Assembly (NCBI RefSeq): GCF_013373365.1 | Contig: NZ_CP035925.1 | Coordinates: 248,001-312,000 of the forward strand | Direction of reading: 5' to 3' | DNA: 64,000 bases | From: Lentibacillus sp. CBA3610 | GTDB taxonomy: Bacteria; Bacillota; Bacilli; Bacillales; Amphibacillaceae | Part shown: one piece after another, positions 1-8,557 of the stretch | How positions within the stretch are numbered: the stretch's first letter is position 1 | How the letters are laid out: the number at the start of each line of letters is the position of its first letter | Translations under genes and position numbers: made by a program | The notes under the pieces: model-generated | Seen by the model: the letters and a program-made list of their open reading frames with translations, nothing else | Told to the model about the DNA's origin: nothing | The model's database searches: none

Positions 1-216
1 AACATCCTGCATTCGGCAGCGGAATATAAGAGAGATATCGAGTTGATTGTCTATTACGGGTCAGATGAGTATGTTGACTATTTGGAAAACAACACTGCTT
101 TTGAATTGAAAAAGGAAATCACCCTGTCCCACATATTTAATGGCGACCCATATGACCGGTTTCTGATTTATCGGCTGGGTACTGAGATGGATCCTTGGTC
201 CGACCGGTTGAGATGA
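1..216 (+). CDS. C-terminal end of an unrecognised protein (partial)
   Basis: The first 71 codons are open in frame 1 and end at TGA 214-216; the start lies outside the window. The visible part is acidic and tyrosine-rich (it contains ELIVYYGSDEYVDYL and ends DPWSDRLR) with no membrane segment or catalytic motif I recognise. It is followed directly by a 20-bp-period tandem array. I cannot assign a function. Confidence 0.55.
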   Translation, partial: NILHSAAEYKRDIELIVYYGSDEYVDYLENNTAFELKKEITLSHIFNGDPYDRFLIYRLGTEMDPWSDRLR

Positions 217-226
217 TAAAAAGGGT

Positions 227-366
227 ACATGGGCGCGAAGGCTGGAACATGGGCGGGGGAGCCGGAACATGGGCTGGAGAATGGAAACATGGGCCGGAGA
301 AACAAAATATGGGTGCGAAGAAGTGGAACATGGGCCGGAGAACAAAAACATGGGCTCAAAATTCAA
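227..366. repeat. 20-bp-period tandem array (ACATGGGC core), 7 copies
   Basis: Seven units begin ACATGGGC or ATATGGGT at 227, 247, 267, 287, 307, 328 and 348, so the spacing is 20 bp (one step of 21). The first 8 bases are nearly fixed, while the following 12 are purine-rich and vary. Because 20 is not a multiple of 3, the small reading frames here are by-products. The array starts 10 bp after the stop of the upstream gene. From 367 to 630 I see no gene, only the inverted repeat listed next. Confidence 0.85.
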
Positions 367-581
367 AGTATCTTCAGGAGATGGCCGCTTCAGCCCAGTT
401 ACAAAAACCTCATCCCAACGGCATAAGTTCCATCTCGAAAACCGACTCCAGTCCGAGAACCAATCTTCAGCCTAAATTCAACATATCTTTCTTCGCCTTT
501 TTTTACTACATCGTGCGTGAAAAAGACGACAAAAATTAAGGATAGGTTTACTTACCCTGACTCGGGGAACCCTTACACGGC

Positions 582-618
582 AGCGGAATCCTTATTTCAA
601 CCCAAACAGGATTCCGCT
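582..618. repeat. Inverted repeat downstream of ispA
   Basis: A perfect 10-bp stem (AGCGGAATCC at 582-591 against GGATTCCGCT at 609-618) encloses a 17-nt loop. It lies just beyond the ispA stop on the minus strand, so it may help end that transcript. There is no T-tract on either side, so a classical terminator is not proven. Confidence 0.45.
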
Positions 619-630
619 ACCCTTACACTA

Positions 631-1596
631 TCACTTAAATACCGTGTTAAACGTCTGGAACAATCGCTCAAACTGATTCAGAATATCGAGTGCGACAACG
701 CCATTTCCTTCTGCCGATTTTGGATAGCCGAGTGGAACAGTGCGTCTTACCAATTGTGCATATAGTTCCGCTTCGGTCAGTTTCCGGTCAAATTGTTCTT
801 CTGCTACATTGCTAACTAACGCCAGTGCTCCGGATACGTGTGGTGTTGCCATTGATGTGCCGGACAGCCTCGCATATTTCTGATCTGTGTAAGCTGACAG
901 AATATCCACGCCCGGCGCAACGATATCAATTTCGTTGTTTGTGTTACTGAAATGGGCGATTTCCCGGTCAAAATTAATAGCACCGACCTGTACAACTTCA
1001 TTATAAGCACCTGGAAAAGCATATTCGTCTGTTTCGTGACGGTCATCGCCTTCATTGCCGGCAGCACAAACAACCGGAATACCTGCATCAATCGCTCGTT
1101 TAACAGCATGGTATAATTCCTGAACATCTTCCGGGCCGCCGAGGGACATCGAAATTGCCCGCACCTTTTCACCATTTGGACCTTCCCAGTCCGTTGCATA
1201 GTTGATACCGTCAATAATCCACTGATAGTCGCCACTGCCATTACTATCCAGCACTTTAACAATTAGCAGCTTGGCCTTTGGTGCAACACCTGCAATACCT
1301 TCATCGCCCGCAGCTGCAGCGGCTGTTCCTGCGACATGAGTGCCATGTCCGTTCTCATCACCGTATTCCGCTTCATCACCATCATTCGTGAAGTTTCTGC
1401 CATCAATGATTTGACCTTCCAAGTCGGGATGGTTCATATCACAGCCAGTATCAATGATTGCAATCACATTGCCGCTGCCTTCATCGGATTGTTCCCATAT
1501 GTCCGGAGCCTGTATCATTTGAACGCCTTGGGGAATGTCGGTTGACGTATCCTCAATTTCGTTCACCTGATAAGGAATTAAATGCATTTTTGCCAC
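631..1596 (-). CDS. ispA: Intracellular subtilisin-like serine protease (S8)
   Basis: A cytoplasmic subtilase of 321 residues with the catalytic triad Asp49 (AIIDTG), His84 (NGHGTHVAG) and Ser248 (GTSMATPH), plus the oxyanion Asn181 (AAGNEG). There is no signal peptide. The N-terminus carries LIPY at residues 6-9, the motif that in intracellular subtilisins forms a short inhibitory extension removed on activation. Length matches the ISP family (about 320). I chose the GTG start at 1596 because GGAGGG lies 7 bases upstream at 1603-1608. It stands alone, divergent from the PTS operon. In Bacillus these enzymes degrade bulk protein in stationary phase; that role is inferred from the family. Confidence 0.93.
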   Translation of the reverse strand: MAKMHLIPYQVNEIEDTSTDIPQGVQMIQAPDIWEQSDEGSGNVIAIIDTGCDMNHPDLEGQIIDGRNFTNDGDEAEYGDENGHGTHVAGTAAAAAGDEGIAGVAPKAKLLIVKVLDSNGSGDYQWIIDGINYATDWEGPNGEKVRAISMSLGGPEDVQELYHAVKRAIDAGIPVVCAAGNEGDDRHETDEYAFPGAYNEVVQVGAINFDREIAHFSNTNNEIDIVAPGVDILSAYTDQKYARLSGTSMATPHVSGALALVSNVAEEQFDRKLTEAELYAQLVRRTVPLGYPKSAEGNGVVALDILNQFERLFQTFNTVFK

Positions 1597-1759
1597 TGTT
1601 TCTCCCTCCTATAATGAAACATCTATTTTCATTATAGTTTAAATCTTTTATATATGGAGGGGCTTTGACACAAAACAGGTCAAATTTCCTGAAAAATCAG
1701 GCGGAAGGGACTAGTCTCTGCTGACTTATTTGATTACTTATGTATGAGCATTTAATTTA

Positions 1760-1789
1760 TTGTTTTTTAGGTTTAAGGCGTGGTATACT
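1760..1789 (+). promoter_or_regulatory. Probable SigA promoter of the PTS operon
   Basis: TTGTTT at 1760-1765 and TATACT at 1784-1789 are separated by 18 bp, about 30 bases before the RAT element. Both boxes are one or two bases from consensus. Confidence 0.6.
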
Positions 1790-1816
1790 GGCGTAGATAA
1801 AAGATGAATAAGCATT

Positions 1817-1893
1817 ACATGTTACTGACATGATCAGGCATGGTGGTATATTAAAAAGGGGCAACTAGCCTCTTTATACCGCCATGCCTTTTT
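1817..1893 (+). promoter_or_regulatory. RAT antiterminator site with overlapping terminator (GlcT type)
   Basis: At 1817-1846 the leader reads ACATGTTACTGACATGATCA then GGCATGGTGG, closely resembling the ribonucleic antiterminator of B. subtilis ptsG as I recall it. Its 3' half forms the left arm of a strong terminator: 1836-1850 pairs with 1877-1889 (TACCGCCATGCCT), followed by TTTTT. The two structures are mutually exclusive, the classic BglG/GlcT arrangement. The antiterminator gene is encoded just downstream in the same operon. Confidence 0.88.
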
Positions 1894-1962
1894 ATCTGGC
1901 AGTCTTTTGTGCATACTATCGCATGCAGCATGTCCACAACATCAAAAAGGAGTTTTATTATA

Positions 1963-2457
1963 ATGTTCAAAAATTTATTTAAAAAAGGCAGTTCCAAAAC
2001 AGAGATATATGCACCGGTGAGTGGCGGGATTGTGCCGCTCGAGGAGGTGCCTGACCCGGTATTCAGTCAAAAAATGATGGGCGATGGCATCGCAATCAAG
2101 CCGTCGGAAAGTAATATTTATGCACCGCTTGATGCGGAAGTTGTTCAATTGCCGGACACGAAACATGCCATCGGACTGCGAACAGACAACGGCATTGAAA
2201 TCCTGATTCATATCGGACTTGAAACCGTTTCGCTTGAAGGTAAAGGCTTCACCGTTCATGTCAATACAGGTGATAAAGTTTCACAGGGTCAGCAATTGAT
2301 GGAATGTGACTTTGATTATATTCGTAACAATGCATCAAGTGATGTGACGCCGATTGTGATCACAAATGGGCAGGAGACCGGTAAAACGTTTACGATGACA
2401 GACGAAAAAGAAGGCAAAGCGGGCGAAACAGTTGTGATTACAGCTTCAGATAAGTGA
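1963..2457 (+). CDS. crr: PTS glucose-family EIIA protein
   Basis: A free-standing EIIA-Glc type phosphocarrier of 164 residues. The active-site His83 lies in EILIHIGLETV and the supporting His68 in DTKHAIGL. It accepts phosphate from HPr and passes it to the EIIB domain. I chose the ATG at 1963, preceded by AAAAAGGAG at 1944-1952, over an upstream ATG at 1909 with no ribosome site. It is first in an operon with a PRD antiterminator and an EIIBC permease that lacks its own EIIA, so it probably serves that permease and perhaps others. Expression should depend on the RAT/terminator just upstream. Confidence 0.92.
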   Translation: MFKNLFKKGSSKTEIYAPVSGGIVPLEEVPDPVFSQKMMGDGIAIKPSESNIYAPLDAEVVQLPDTKHAIGLRTDNGIEILIHIGLETVSLEGKGFTVHVNTGDKVSQGQQLMECDFDYIRNNASSDVTPIVITNGQETGKTFTMTDEKEGKAGETVVITASDK

Positions 2458-2487
2458 TTTTTCTTAAGTGAAGGGGAGAGGTCCCGG

Positions 2488-3309
2488 ATGAAAATCAGAA
2501 AAATATTAAATAATAATGCTGTCATTATTGTTGATGATGGTGAAGAAAAAATAGCGATCGGTTCAGGCGTGGGTTTTGAGAAGCAAAAAAATGACGTGAT
2601 AAATCCAAAAAAAATTGAAAAACTGTTTGTCTTAAAGGAAAATGAAAAACTGCAGCAGCTTTTATTGCGAATACCGGAAGAACATTTTACCCTATCCGAA
2701 GAAATTATCACTTATGCCGAGCAGCAGCTTAATACTGAATTGAATGAACATATCCGGGTACAGATTGCCGATCATATTTCGTTCGCTATTGAACGGGAAC
2801 AGAGCGGGATTCAGCTGAAAAATGCTTTACTGCGGGAAATTAAAGTACTATACAGGCAAGAGTTTGAAATAGGTTTGTGGGCAATAGAGCGGATTAAGGA
2901 TGTCATCGGTATTGAGATGCCTGTGGATGAAGCAGCGTTTATTGCCCTATACATTCATACGATGAAAGTTCAAGGGGGTGATATACACGAAACAGTCAGA
3001 CAGACGACAATGGTGCAGAAAATGGTGCAGCGAATCAGGGACTATTTGAACATTTCGATTGGTGAGGCAGATATATCCTATGAACGGCTGGTAACACACC
3101 TGCGATTTACCTTAACACGGGCCAGGTACCACGACAGTCATGTAATGGATAAAGACATGTTTGACATGATCAAGCAGAAATATGACGTTTCATATCAATG
3201 TGCTAAACAAGTAGCAGAAGAAGCATCTGCCTCGTATGGCATTAATTTGCCAGAGGAAGAACTGGGATACATTACGCTTCATATTGAGCGATTGCGGACA
3301 CATTCATAG
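2488..3309 (+). CDS. BglG/LicT/GlcT-family transcriptional antiterminator
   Basis: A 273-residue RNA-binding antiterminator: CAT domain at about residues 1-55 (MKIRKILNNNAVII), then two PTS regulation domains at about 65-170 and 175-273. Phospho-acceptor histidines are seen in PRD1 (His88, LNEHIR) and PRD2 (His204, VTHLRF; His265, TLHIERL). At the usual second PRD1 histidine (ALHI in LicT) this protein has Tyr155 (FIALYIH), so its phosphorylation control may differ. By sequence it is nearer LicT/SacT than GlcT, yet the RAT in front of the operon looks GlcT-like. It lies 30 bp after the EIIA gene and very likely binds that RAT to allow read-through when sugar is present. Confidence 0.88.
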   Translation: MKIRKILNNNAVIIVDDGEEKIAIGSGVGFEKQKNDVINPKKIEKLFVLKENEKLQQLLLRIPEEHFTLSEEIITYAEQQLNTELNEHIRVQIADHISFAIEREQSGIQLKNALLREIKVLYRQEFEIGLWAIERIKDVIGIEMPVDEAAFIALYIHTMKVQGGDIHETVRQTTMVQKMVQRIRDYLNISIGEADISYERLVTHLRFTLTRARYHDSHVMDKDMFDMIKQKYDVSYQCAKQVAEEASASYGINLPEEELGYITLHIERLRTHS

Positions 3310-3425
3310 GACATGCCTAGTAATGAGCAATATGAACTTATTTTGTAATCGAATTCAGGATGTTCCTGGCTCGCCTTATGAAAATAATGGATTCCGGAAA
3401 AAATTTTGACTTGGAGGGAAACACT

Positions 3426-4898
3426 ATGATGAAATATTTACAGGATCTTGGCCGCTCCTTAATGCTGCCGGTTGCAGTGCTGCCGGCTGCGGCGATTCTG
3501 ATGGGTATTGGGAATTGGATTCTTAACCTTATTAGTGAAGACAGTGTCATCGGCAATTATCTCACAAGTGGCGGCGATGCCATCCTCAGTAATCTTGGCG
3601 TACTGTTTGCGGTTGGTGTTGCCATCGGGATGTCAAAAGAGCAGGATGGTGCTGCCGGATTAAGTGGTCTTGTTTCCTGGCTGGTGGCAACCACTGTTCT
3701 CAATGTCAGTGGTGTTGCCGGGCTTCAGGGTATTGAAGAAAGCGCGGTTGATGGTGCTTTTGGAAATATTGAAAACGTGTTTATCGGTATCATTTCAGGT
3801 ATTGTTGCGTCGATTATGTACAATCGATTCAGTCATGTGAAATTACCTGATGCTTTAGCTTTCTTTAGTGGTAAACGGCTGGTTCCTATTATGAGTGCAG
3901 CAGCCATGATGGTTGTTTCAGCTGTTCTGTTCTTCGTTTGGCCTCTTGTCTATAATGCGCTGGTCTCATTCGGTGAAGCCATTGTCGGTTTGGAAGCTAT
4001 TGGTGCCGGTTTATACGGCTTTTTTAACCGTTTGCTTATTCCAACCGGTTTGCATCATGCGTTGAACAATGTTTTCTGGTTTGATCTTGCCGGAATTAAT
4101 GATATTGCCAAGTTCTGGGCAAGTGAAGGCGAACAGGGCGTTACCGGCCGTTATCAGGCAGGTTTCTTCCCGATTATGATGTTTGGATTGCCTGCAGCAG
4201 CTCTAGCGATGTATCATACGGCCAAAACAAAACGGAAAAAGCAAGCTGCATCGCTCTTGATGGCAGCCGCTTTCGCATCATTCTTCACCGGTGTAACGGA
4301 AGCACTTGAATTCTCATTCATGTTCCTGGCACCTGTACTATATGTTGTCCATGCAGCATTGACAGGACTATCACTTTTCATTGCTGCTACATTTGAATGG
4401 ACAGCCGGTTTCAGTTTCAGTGCCGGTCTGGTTGACTATACCTTGAGTCTTCCTGTGCCAATTGCCAATCAGCCACTCATGCTGATTTTGCAAGGACTTG
4501 TATTTGCGGTTATCTATTATTTCGTGTTCCGCTTCCTGATCGTGAAACTTAACCTGAAAACACCAGGCCGGGAGGAAGATGAACCGGGTGAAGGTGAAGT
4601 TGATGAAAGCTATGCTATGGAAGAGAGGACACCTGCCGACGAAGATGAAACAACCGTTATGGCAAAGGAAATTTATGCAGGCCTTGGCGGAGATGAAAAC
4701 GTTCGGACAGTCGACAATTGTGTATCCCGTCTAAGACTTGAAGTCGACGATATGGATAAAGTTGACCAGAATAAAATTAAAGCAACAGGCGTTCCGGGCG
4801 TCAACGTTGTCGGAAAGCATAGTATCCAGGTTGTTGTCGGTACTCAAGTACAATTTGTAGCTGATGAAATGCGAAAGATGCATAAAAAAGATGATTAA
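3426..4898 (+). CDS. nagE: PTS EIIBC permease, N-acetylglucosamine/glucose family
   Basis: A 490-residue membrane permease with an EIIC domain (about 1-375, roughly ten membrane segments), an acidic linker (about 380-410) and an EIIB domain whose phospho-cysteine is Cys432 (VDNCVSRLRL). The stretch FWFDLAGINDIAKFW and the QAGFFPIMMFGLPAAALAMY region resemble NagE-type proteins more than PtsG, so N-acetylglucosamine is the favoured substrate; glucose is possible. No EIIA domain is attached; the separate EIIA two genes upstream would supply it. The ATG at 3426 follows GGAGGG at 3413; a frame extending back to 3360 has no ribosome site. Confidence 0.86.
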   Translation: MMKYLQDLGRSLMLPVAVLPAAAILMGIGNWILNLISEDSVIGNYLTSGGDAILSNLGVLFAVGVAIGMSKEQDGAAGLSGLVSWLVATTVLNVSGVAGLQGIEESAVDGAFGNIENVFIGIISGIVASIMYNRFSHVKLPDALAFFSGKRLVPIMSAAAMMVVSAVLFFVWPLVYNALVSFGEAIVGLEAIGAGLYGFFNRLLIPTGLHHALNNVFWFDLAGINDIAKFWASEGEQGVTGRYQAGFFPIMMFGLPAAALAMYHTAKTKRKKQAASLLMAAAFASFFTGVTEALEFSFMFLAPVLYVVHAALTGLSLFIAATFEWTAGFSFSAGLVDYTLSLPVPIANQPLMLILQGLVFAVIYYFVFRFLIVKLNLKTPGREEDEPGEGEVDESYAMEERTPADEDETTVMAKEIYAGLGGDENVRTVDNCVSRLRLEVDDMDKVDQNKIKATGVPGVNVVGKHSIQVVVGTQVQFVADEMRKMHKKDD

Positions 4899-4908
4899 AC
4901 AAATGAAA

Positions 4909-4939
4909 GGCGACCGGCACCCATAAAGTGCCGGTCGCC
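4909..4939. terminator. Bidirectional terminator between PTS operon and NRDE gene
   Basis: Perfect 12-bp stem GGCGACCGGCAC / GTGCCGGTCGCC with a 7-nt loop (4921-4927). T-rich runs follow on both strands, matching the convergent genes. Confidence 0.85.
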
Positions 4940-4964
4940 TATTTCATTATGTCATAACCGGTGT

Positions 4965-5729
4965 TCAAACAATGTTAAACGAAAAGCGGTTTTCATCCTC
5001 AAACTTACCTTTATTAAACCGCCGTTCCACAAATGTCACCTGGTCATGCCTGTCTACCAGAAGAACGGTGGAGCAGCGGGTGCCATATTCCGGCGTTTTG
5101 ATGAATAAGGGTGACAGTTTCCGTTCAAAATCCAGACCAACCCCGGTGTCAGGCAACTCCTCATCTGGTGCTTCTTCCGCGTCCGTGATGATATCAAATA
5201 GCGGCTCGGTTTCAATGGTGGCGTTCTGACGGACATAAGCAGCTAAGCGTTGTTTACCTTTGACGACTTTAGGCCATGGTGTGTCCAGGAATTCGTTGCT
5301 TAATCCGTGAGTTCCCATGGAGACTTTAGAAATGTTGTCCTGGATGTTGCTGTAATAATATAACGCTTCCGGAGTCCCGGCGATGAAATTGAAGCCCGAA
5401 TAGGCATCTTTGTGGTTCTTCAGCTGGTTGAAAAAGTCTTTTGCAGGCACGTCAGATTCCAGGAAACCTTTCACAATTTGGCCGCGTGAATGTTTATTGC
5501 TGCTGCCTTCCTCCGGGTCCCGGTAGTTCGTCAAAGCTGCCATCCGTCCGCTTTTCGTAATGCCGAGCCATGTACCCATACCAACCAGGTCCCTGCCTGC
5601 AAGGATCTCAGGGTTGTCCTCCCAAAACCCGGCAGGTGCAGTCGGACGTTTATAAAATTCATCCCGATTGGCAGCAATGATCAATTTGTAATTTGGGTGA
5701 TTATGGAAATGAAAGTTAATCAGACACAT
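4965..5729 (-). CDS. NRDE (TANGO2-like) family protein
   Basis: A 254-residue protein of the NRDE/TANGO2 family: it starts MCLINF, placing Cys2 at the N-terminus, and carries the family-naming motif AANRDEFYKRP at about residues 19-29, followed by GRDLVGMGTWLGI and a TNYRDP segment. The family has an Ntn-hydrolase-like fold and an unsettled role; eukaryotic members have been linked to Golgi organisation and haem trafficking. No partner genes flank it: it converges on the PTS operon across a shared terminator. Assignment to the family is firm, function unknown. Confidence 0.88.
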   Translation of the reverse strand: MCLINFHFHNHPNYKLIIAANRDEFYKRPTAPAGFWEDNPEILAGRDLVGMGTWLGITKSGRMAALTNYRDPEEGSSNKHSRGQIVKGFLESDVPAKDFFNQLKNHKDAYSGFNFIAGTPEALYYYSNIQDNISKVSMGTHGLSNEFLDTPWPKVVKGKQRLAAYVRQNATIETEPLFDIITDAEEAPDEELPDTGVGLDFERKLSPLFIKTPEYGTRCSTVLLVDRHDQVTFVERRFNKGKFEDENRFSFNIV

Positions 5730-5877
5730 GATGATTTTCAGTCCTTTTTAGTTCCATTATACGCTGTGACTATATCAGCTTCCAATTAGGCGACTTATTT
5801 GACGAATTGGCGGGAGACAGCCAAAAGAGCAGTCAGTTTCAAAGAGAAAAAGGAAACATTCATCTTCTGAATAATAA

Positions 5878-5903
5878 AGTAATCGGCGTGATTGCCGATT
5901 ACT
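5878..5903 (-). terminator. Terminator of the YflT-like stress gene
   Basis: Stem AGTAATCGGC / GCCGATTACT with a 6-nt loop, 23 bases past the stop of the minus-strand stress gene and followed on that strand by a T-rich stretch. Confidence 0.65.
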
Positions 5904-5925
5904 CTAAGGTGGCGTATTCGTTTTT

Positions 5926-6345
5926 TTAGTGGTTCATATGGTTAACGCGTTCACCAAAGGTATCCAGGTCTTCTGCAGCATCGTTGCCCATTTTTAATCC
6001 CTTGCTAACTGTTACAAGGAGTTGGCCGGATTTTATTTCTTCAGCATATTTGGCTGCCTGTTTCTCTGACAGTCCTTTTTCTTGCAGCTGTTCAGTAAGA
6101 TTTGTTGTTTCCTCAACACCGTTGAAAATGATTGCAGAGATTTTATCACGGATTGTCCCCTCACGTTTTTGGGATGTTTCAGTACTTGTGACACTGGCAT
6201 CTGTTCTATTATTTATGTCATCCGCATATTCGCCATGTGAGAAAATTGTTATCGACGAATTACCATATCCTTCCAATTCGAGGACATCAACTGTCTTTAC
6301 GGTTTCTTCAACTGAGGCAAATGGTCCATAGACTTCTTCTGCCAA
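5926..6345 (-). CDS. General stress protein, YflT/GSP17M domain
   Basis: A small acidic cytoplasmic protein of 139 residues. The N-terminal half (VYGPFASVEETVKTVDVLEL...SSITIFSH) resembles the heat-induced YflT/GSP17M domain, in which a repeated fold precedes a helical tail rich in Lys and Glu. The start is TTG at 6345, with GGAGGTGC at 6351-6358. A close match to a SigB promoter lies 40-60 bases upstream on the same strand, so induction by general stress (salt, heat, ethanol) is expected. The biochemical role is unknown. Confidence 0.85.
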   Translation of the reverse strand: MAEEVYGPFASVEETVKTVDVLELEGYGNSSITIFSHGEYADDINNRTDASVTSTETSQKREGTIRDKISAIIFNGVEETTNLTEQLQEKGLSEKQAAKYAEEIKSGQLLVTVSKGLKMGNDAAEDLDTFGERVNHMNH

Positions 6346-6383
6346 TTAAAGCACCTCCATAATAAAAATCTATCTAATTTTCT

Positions 6384-6408
6384 TTTCCCTTTGAATATAA
6401 TCTGAAAC
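6384..6408 (-). promoter_or_regulatory. SigB-type promoter
   Basis: On the minus strand GTTTCA (6408-6403) is followed after 13 bases by GGGAAA (6389-6384). SigB consensus is GTTTAA, about 13-15 bases, GGGWAW. The next gene is a YflT-type stress gene. The rest of 6409-6677 holds no gene; a weak hairpin ending CTCTTTTTC lies near 6620-6650 before the MFS gene. Confidence 0.8.
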
Positions 6409-6677
6409 TTGCGGGATAAAATTATGTTTGCAGGGTTTTATTGTATATTTGTCGAATATTGAAGGGGGAAATTAATAGATTGAATGATGAGATTGAACGG
6501 CCTCAATACTGCTGTGACAGGGGATTGTTAATCAAGCAAATAAGATTTAATAAAATTTTGCTGAATGATTCCATAACCGGATAATATATGGTAAACTATA
6601 AGAATATGTCTAAGAAAAGGTAAGCCCTTTATATTTGGCGGGGCTCTTTTTCATTAAACGGAAAGTAGGATCATTAG

Positions 6678-8096
6678 ATGACTGAGAATCACGATTATCA
6701 ACATACAGAAAATAAAGCTAAACGGACAACACTCATGCTCGTATTGATATCAGGGGCGTTTGTTGCGATTTTGAATCAAACCTTATTGGCAACCGCATTG
6801 CCGAAAATAATGGAAGACATGAATCTTGGAGAAAGTACGGCTCAATGGCTGACATCCATTTTCATGCTGGTTAATGGAATTATGATACCGATAACTGCCT
6901 TGCTGATTAATCGTTTTACAACCAGAGGGCTATTCCTCACCGCGATGGGATTGTTTGGAGCAGGGACCGTCATTTGTGCATTCGCACCGACTTTTCCGGT
7001 GCTGATGACGGGTAGAGTCATCCAGGCTTCCGGCGCCGGGATTATCATGCCGCTGATGCAGACAATATTGATGCTTGTTTATCCAATCGAAAAACGCGGC
7101 TCTGCCATGGGCATGTTTGGCCTGGTTATTGCCTTTGCCCCGGCGATTGGGCCAACATTATCCGGCTATCTGGTTGAGCATTTTCCTTGGAGAAGCCTGT
7201 TTTACGTCGTCTTTCCGATCGTTGTCATCGATATCGTCATTGCGTACTTTTTGCTGCGGAATGTTACTGAGCGCACGTTCCCGAAAGTGGATGTGCTGTC
7301 AATTATTTTGTCGACATTCGGTTTTGGCGGTCTCTTATATGGATTCAGTGTCGCTGGATCAGCTCAGGAAGGTTGGGGCAGCTCTCAAGTGATGATTTCG
7401 ATGGTTGTAGGTGCCATCTCGCTGACGTTCTTTATTCTAAGACAGCTGAGCCTTGAACAGCCGATTCTGGAATTCCGGATTTTCAAGTATAAAATGTTTA
7501 CGCTGGCTACAGTGCTGGGTATGGTCGTCTTTATTGCCATGATTGGTGCAGCGACTGTTTTGCCTATTCTGATGCAGGATTACCTTGGGTTCAGTGCGCT
7601 TGAATCAGGCTTGGCGCTGATGCCTGGTGCAGCCGTCATGGGAATTATGAGTCCAATAACAGGCAGATTATTTGATAGATTCGGTGCCAGATACCTGGCG
7701 ATTACCGGTCTGACAATCGTTACCGTCACAACATTTATGCTCGCTGTTCTGACAACGGAAACAACATTTGCCTACATTGCGACGGTGAATGCTGTTCGGA
7801 TGTTTGGTGTAGCAATGGTCATGATGCCGATAACGACAGCTGGTCTGAATGAATTGCCGAACAAAATGATGCCGCATGGCACGGCTATGAATAACACCAT
7901 GCGTCAGGTAGCCGGTGCTATGGGTACAGCTTTGCTTGTAACGGTTATGTCCAATGCCGCCATTCCTGAACAAGGCCAGCAGGGTCTCGTCCATGGTTCC
8001 AACATGTCATTTGTTGTGGCTGGTATTACAGCGGTTATCGGCATTGTTCTCGCCTTTTTCGTAAAAAATCCCAGGCATAACAGAAATGCTGTTTAG
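6678..8096 (+). CDS. DHA2-family (14-TM) drug efflux MFS transporter, LmrB-like
   Basis: A 472-residue proton-driven exporter. Membrane segment 1 begins at about residue 18 (LMLVLISGAFVAILNQTLL). The motif typical of antiporters occurs at GLVIAFAPAIGPTLSGYLVE (segment 5), and the length and segment count fit the 14-helix DHA2 group that includes LmrB and EmrB. The sequence ALPKIMEDM after segment 1 is also typical. There is no EmrA-like partner gene. The ATG at 6678 follows a GTAGGA site. A hairpin ending in a T-run lies between the probable promoter and the gene, so attenuation is possible but not shown. Confidence 0.88.
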   Translation: MTENHDYQHTENKAKRTTLMLVLISGAFVAILNQTLLATALPKIMEDMNLGESTAQWLTSIFMLVNGIMIPITALLINRFTTRGLFLTAMGLFGAGTVICAFAPTFPVLMTGRVIQASGAGIIMPLMQTILMLVYPIEKRGSAMGMFGLVIAFAPAIGPTLSGYLVEHFPWRSLFYVVFPIVVIDIVIAYFLLRNVTERTFPKVDVLSIILSTFGFGGLLYGFSVAGSAQEGWGSSQVMISMVVGAISLTFFILRQLSLEQPILEFRIFKYKMFTLATVLGMVVFIAMIGAATVLPILMQDYLGFSALESGLALMPGAAVMGIMSPITGRLFDRFGARYLAITGLTIVTVTTFMLAVLTTETTFAYIATVNAVRMFGVAMVMMPITTAGLNELPNKMMPHGTAMNNTMRQVAGAMGTALLVTVMSNAAIPEQGQQGLVHGSNMSFVVAGITAVIGIVLAFFVKNPRHNRNAV

Positions 8097-8106
8097 AATA
8101 GGTAAG

Positions 8107-8147
8107 GGGGCTTTCGTCAGTTCGGATGGCGACGGCCTCTTTTTTTC
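8107..8147 (+). terminator. Probable terminator of the MFS gene
   Basis: GGGGC-TTT-CGTC pairs (with G-U pairs) with GGCG-ACG-GCCTC and is followed by seven T residues. Confidence 0.6.
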
Positions 8148-8263
8148 TGTCAACAGGAGGATTTTGTGTCCAAAACAAAAAAATCTTTAAAGACACAGAT
8201 ACGAAAAAAGTGAAACGCCGTGCTTCATTTATCCGTATTATTATTCGAAATGGGGGAAGCTGC

Positions 8264-8412
8264 ATGCAGTTTGTATCAATAGATTTCGAAACCGCGAATG
8301 AAAAACGGAGCAGTCCGTGTGCAGTCGGCATTGCTGTTGTGGACGGAGAGAAAATAGTAGATGCGTATTATAGCCTGATCAATCCGATGGCGTATTTCAG
8401 CCCGTTTAACAG
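8264..8412 (+). pseudogene. DnaQ-like 3'-5' exonuclease, N-terminal fragment cut by a TnpB element
   Basis: From ATG 8264, after GGGGGAAG, the frame encodes MQFVSIDFETANEKRSSPCA and continues to INPMAYFSPFN, the ExoI motif (Asp and Glu of DFET) and early part of a DnaQ/PolC-type proofreading exonuclease. Similarity stops abruptly at about 8412, where the sequence passes into the left end of a TnpB element. Motifs II and III are missing, so the gene is inactive. I could not find its remainder beyond the element, although an open stretch of 45 codons at 9880-10014 is not excluded. Confidence 0.75.
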
Positions 8413-8557
8413 ATTCGCCGAGAAGTCCCCTTCAAAACCTGTGATTTAGTGGGGGATGAATCGACGCTTTATGGTTATAAAAAAATAAAAATCCTAGACA
8501 CGGGAACGTTTGTTTGGTATAATATGAATTAAGCAAACGTTCGGATGGTGACAACAA

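Noticed and set aside
227..366. CRISPR array
   Set aside because: The steps are 20 bp with an 8-base core; CRISPR repeats and spacers are each longer than this, and no cas gene is near. The same holds for the other short-period arrays.
195..539. Several 60-115-codon frames over the 20-bp array on both strands
   Set aside because: All arise from the repeat; they have no ribosome site and overlap each other on both strands.
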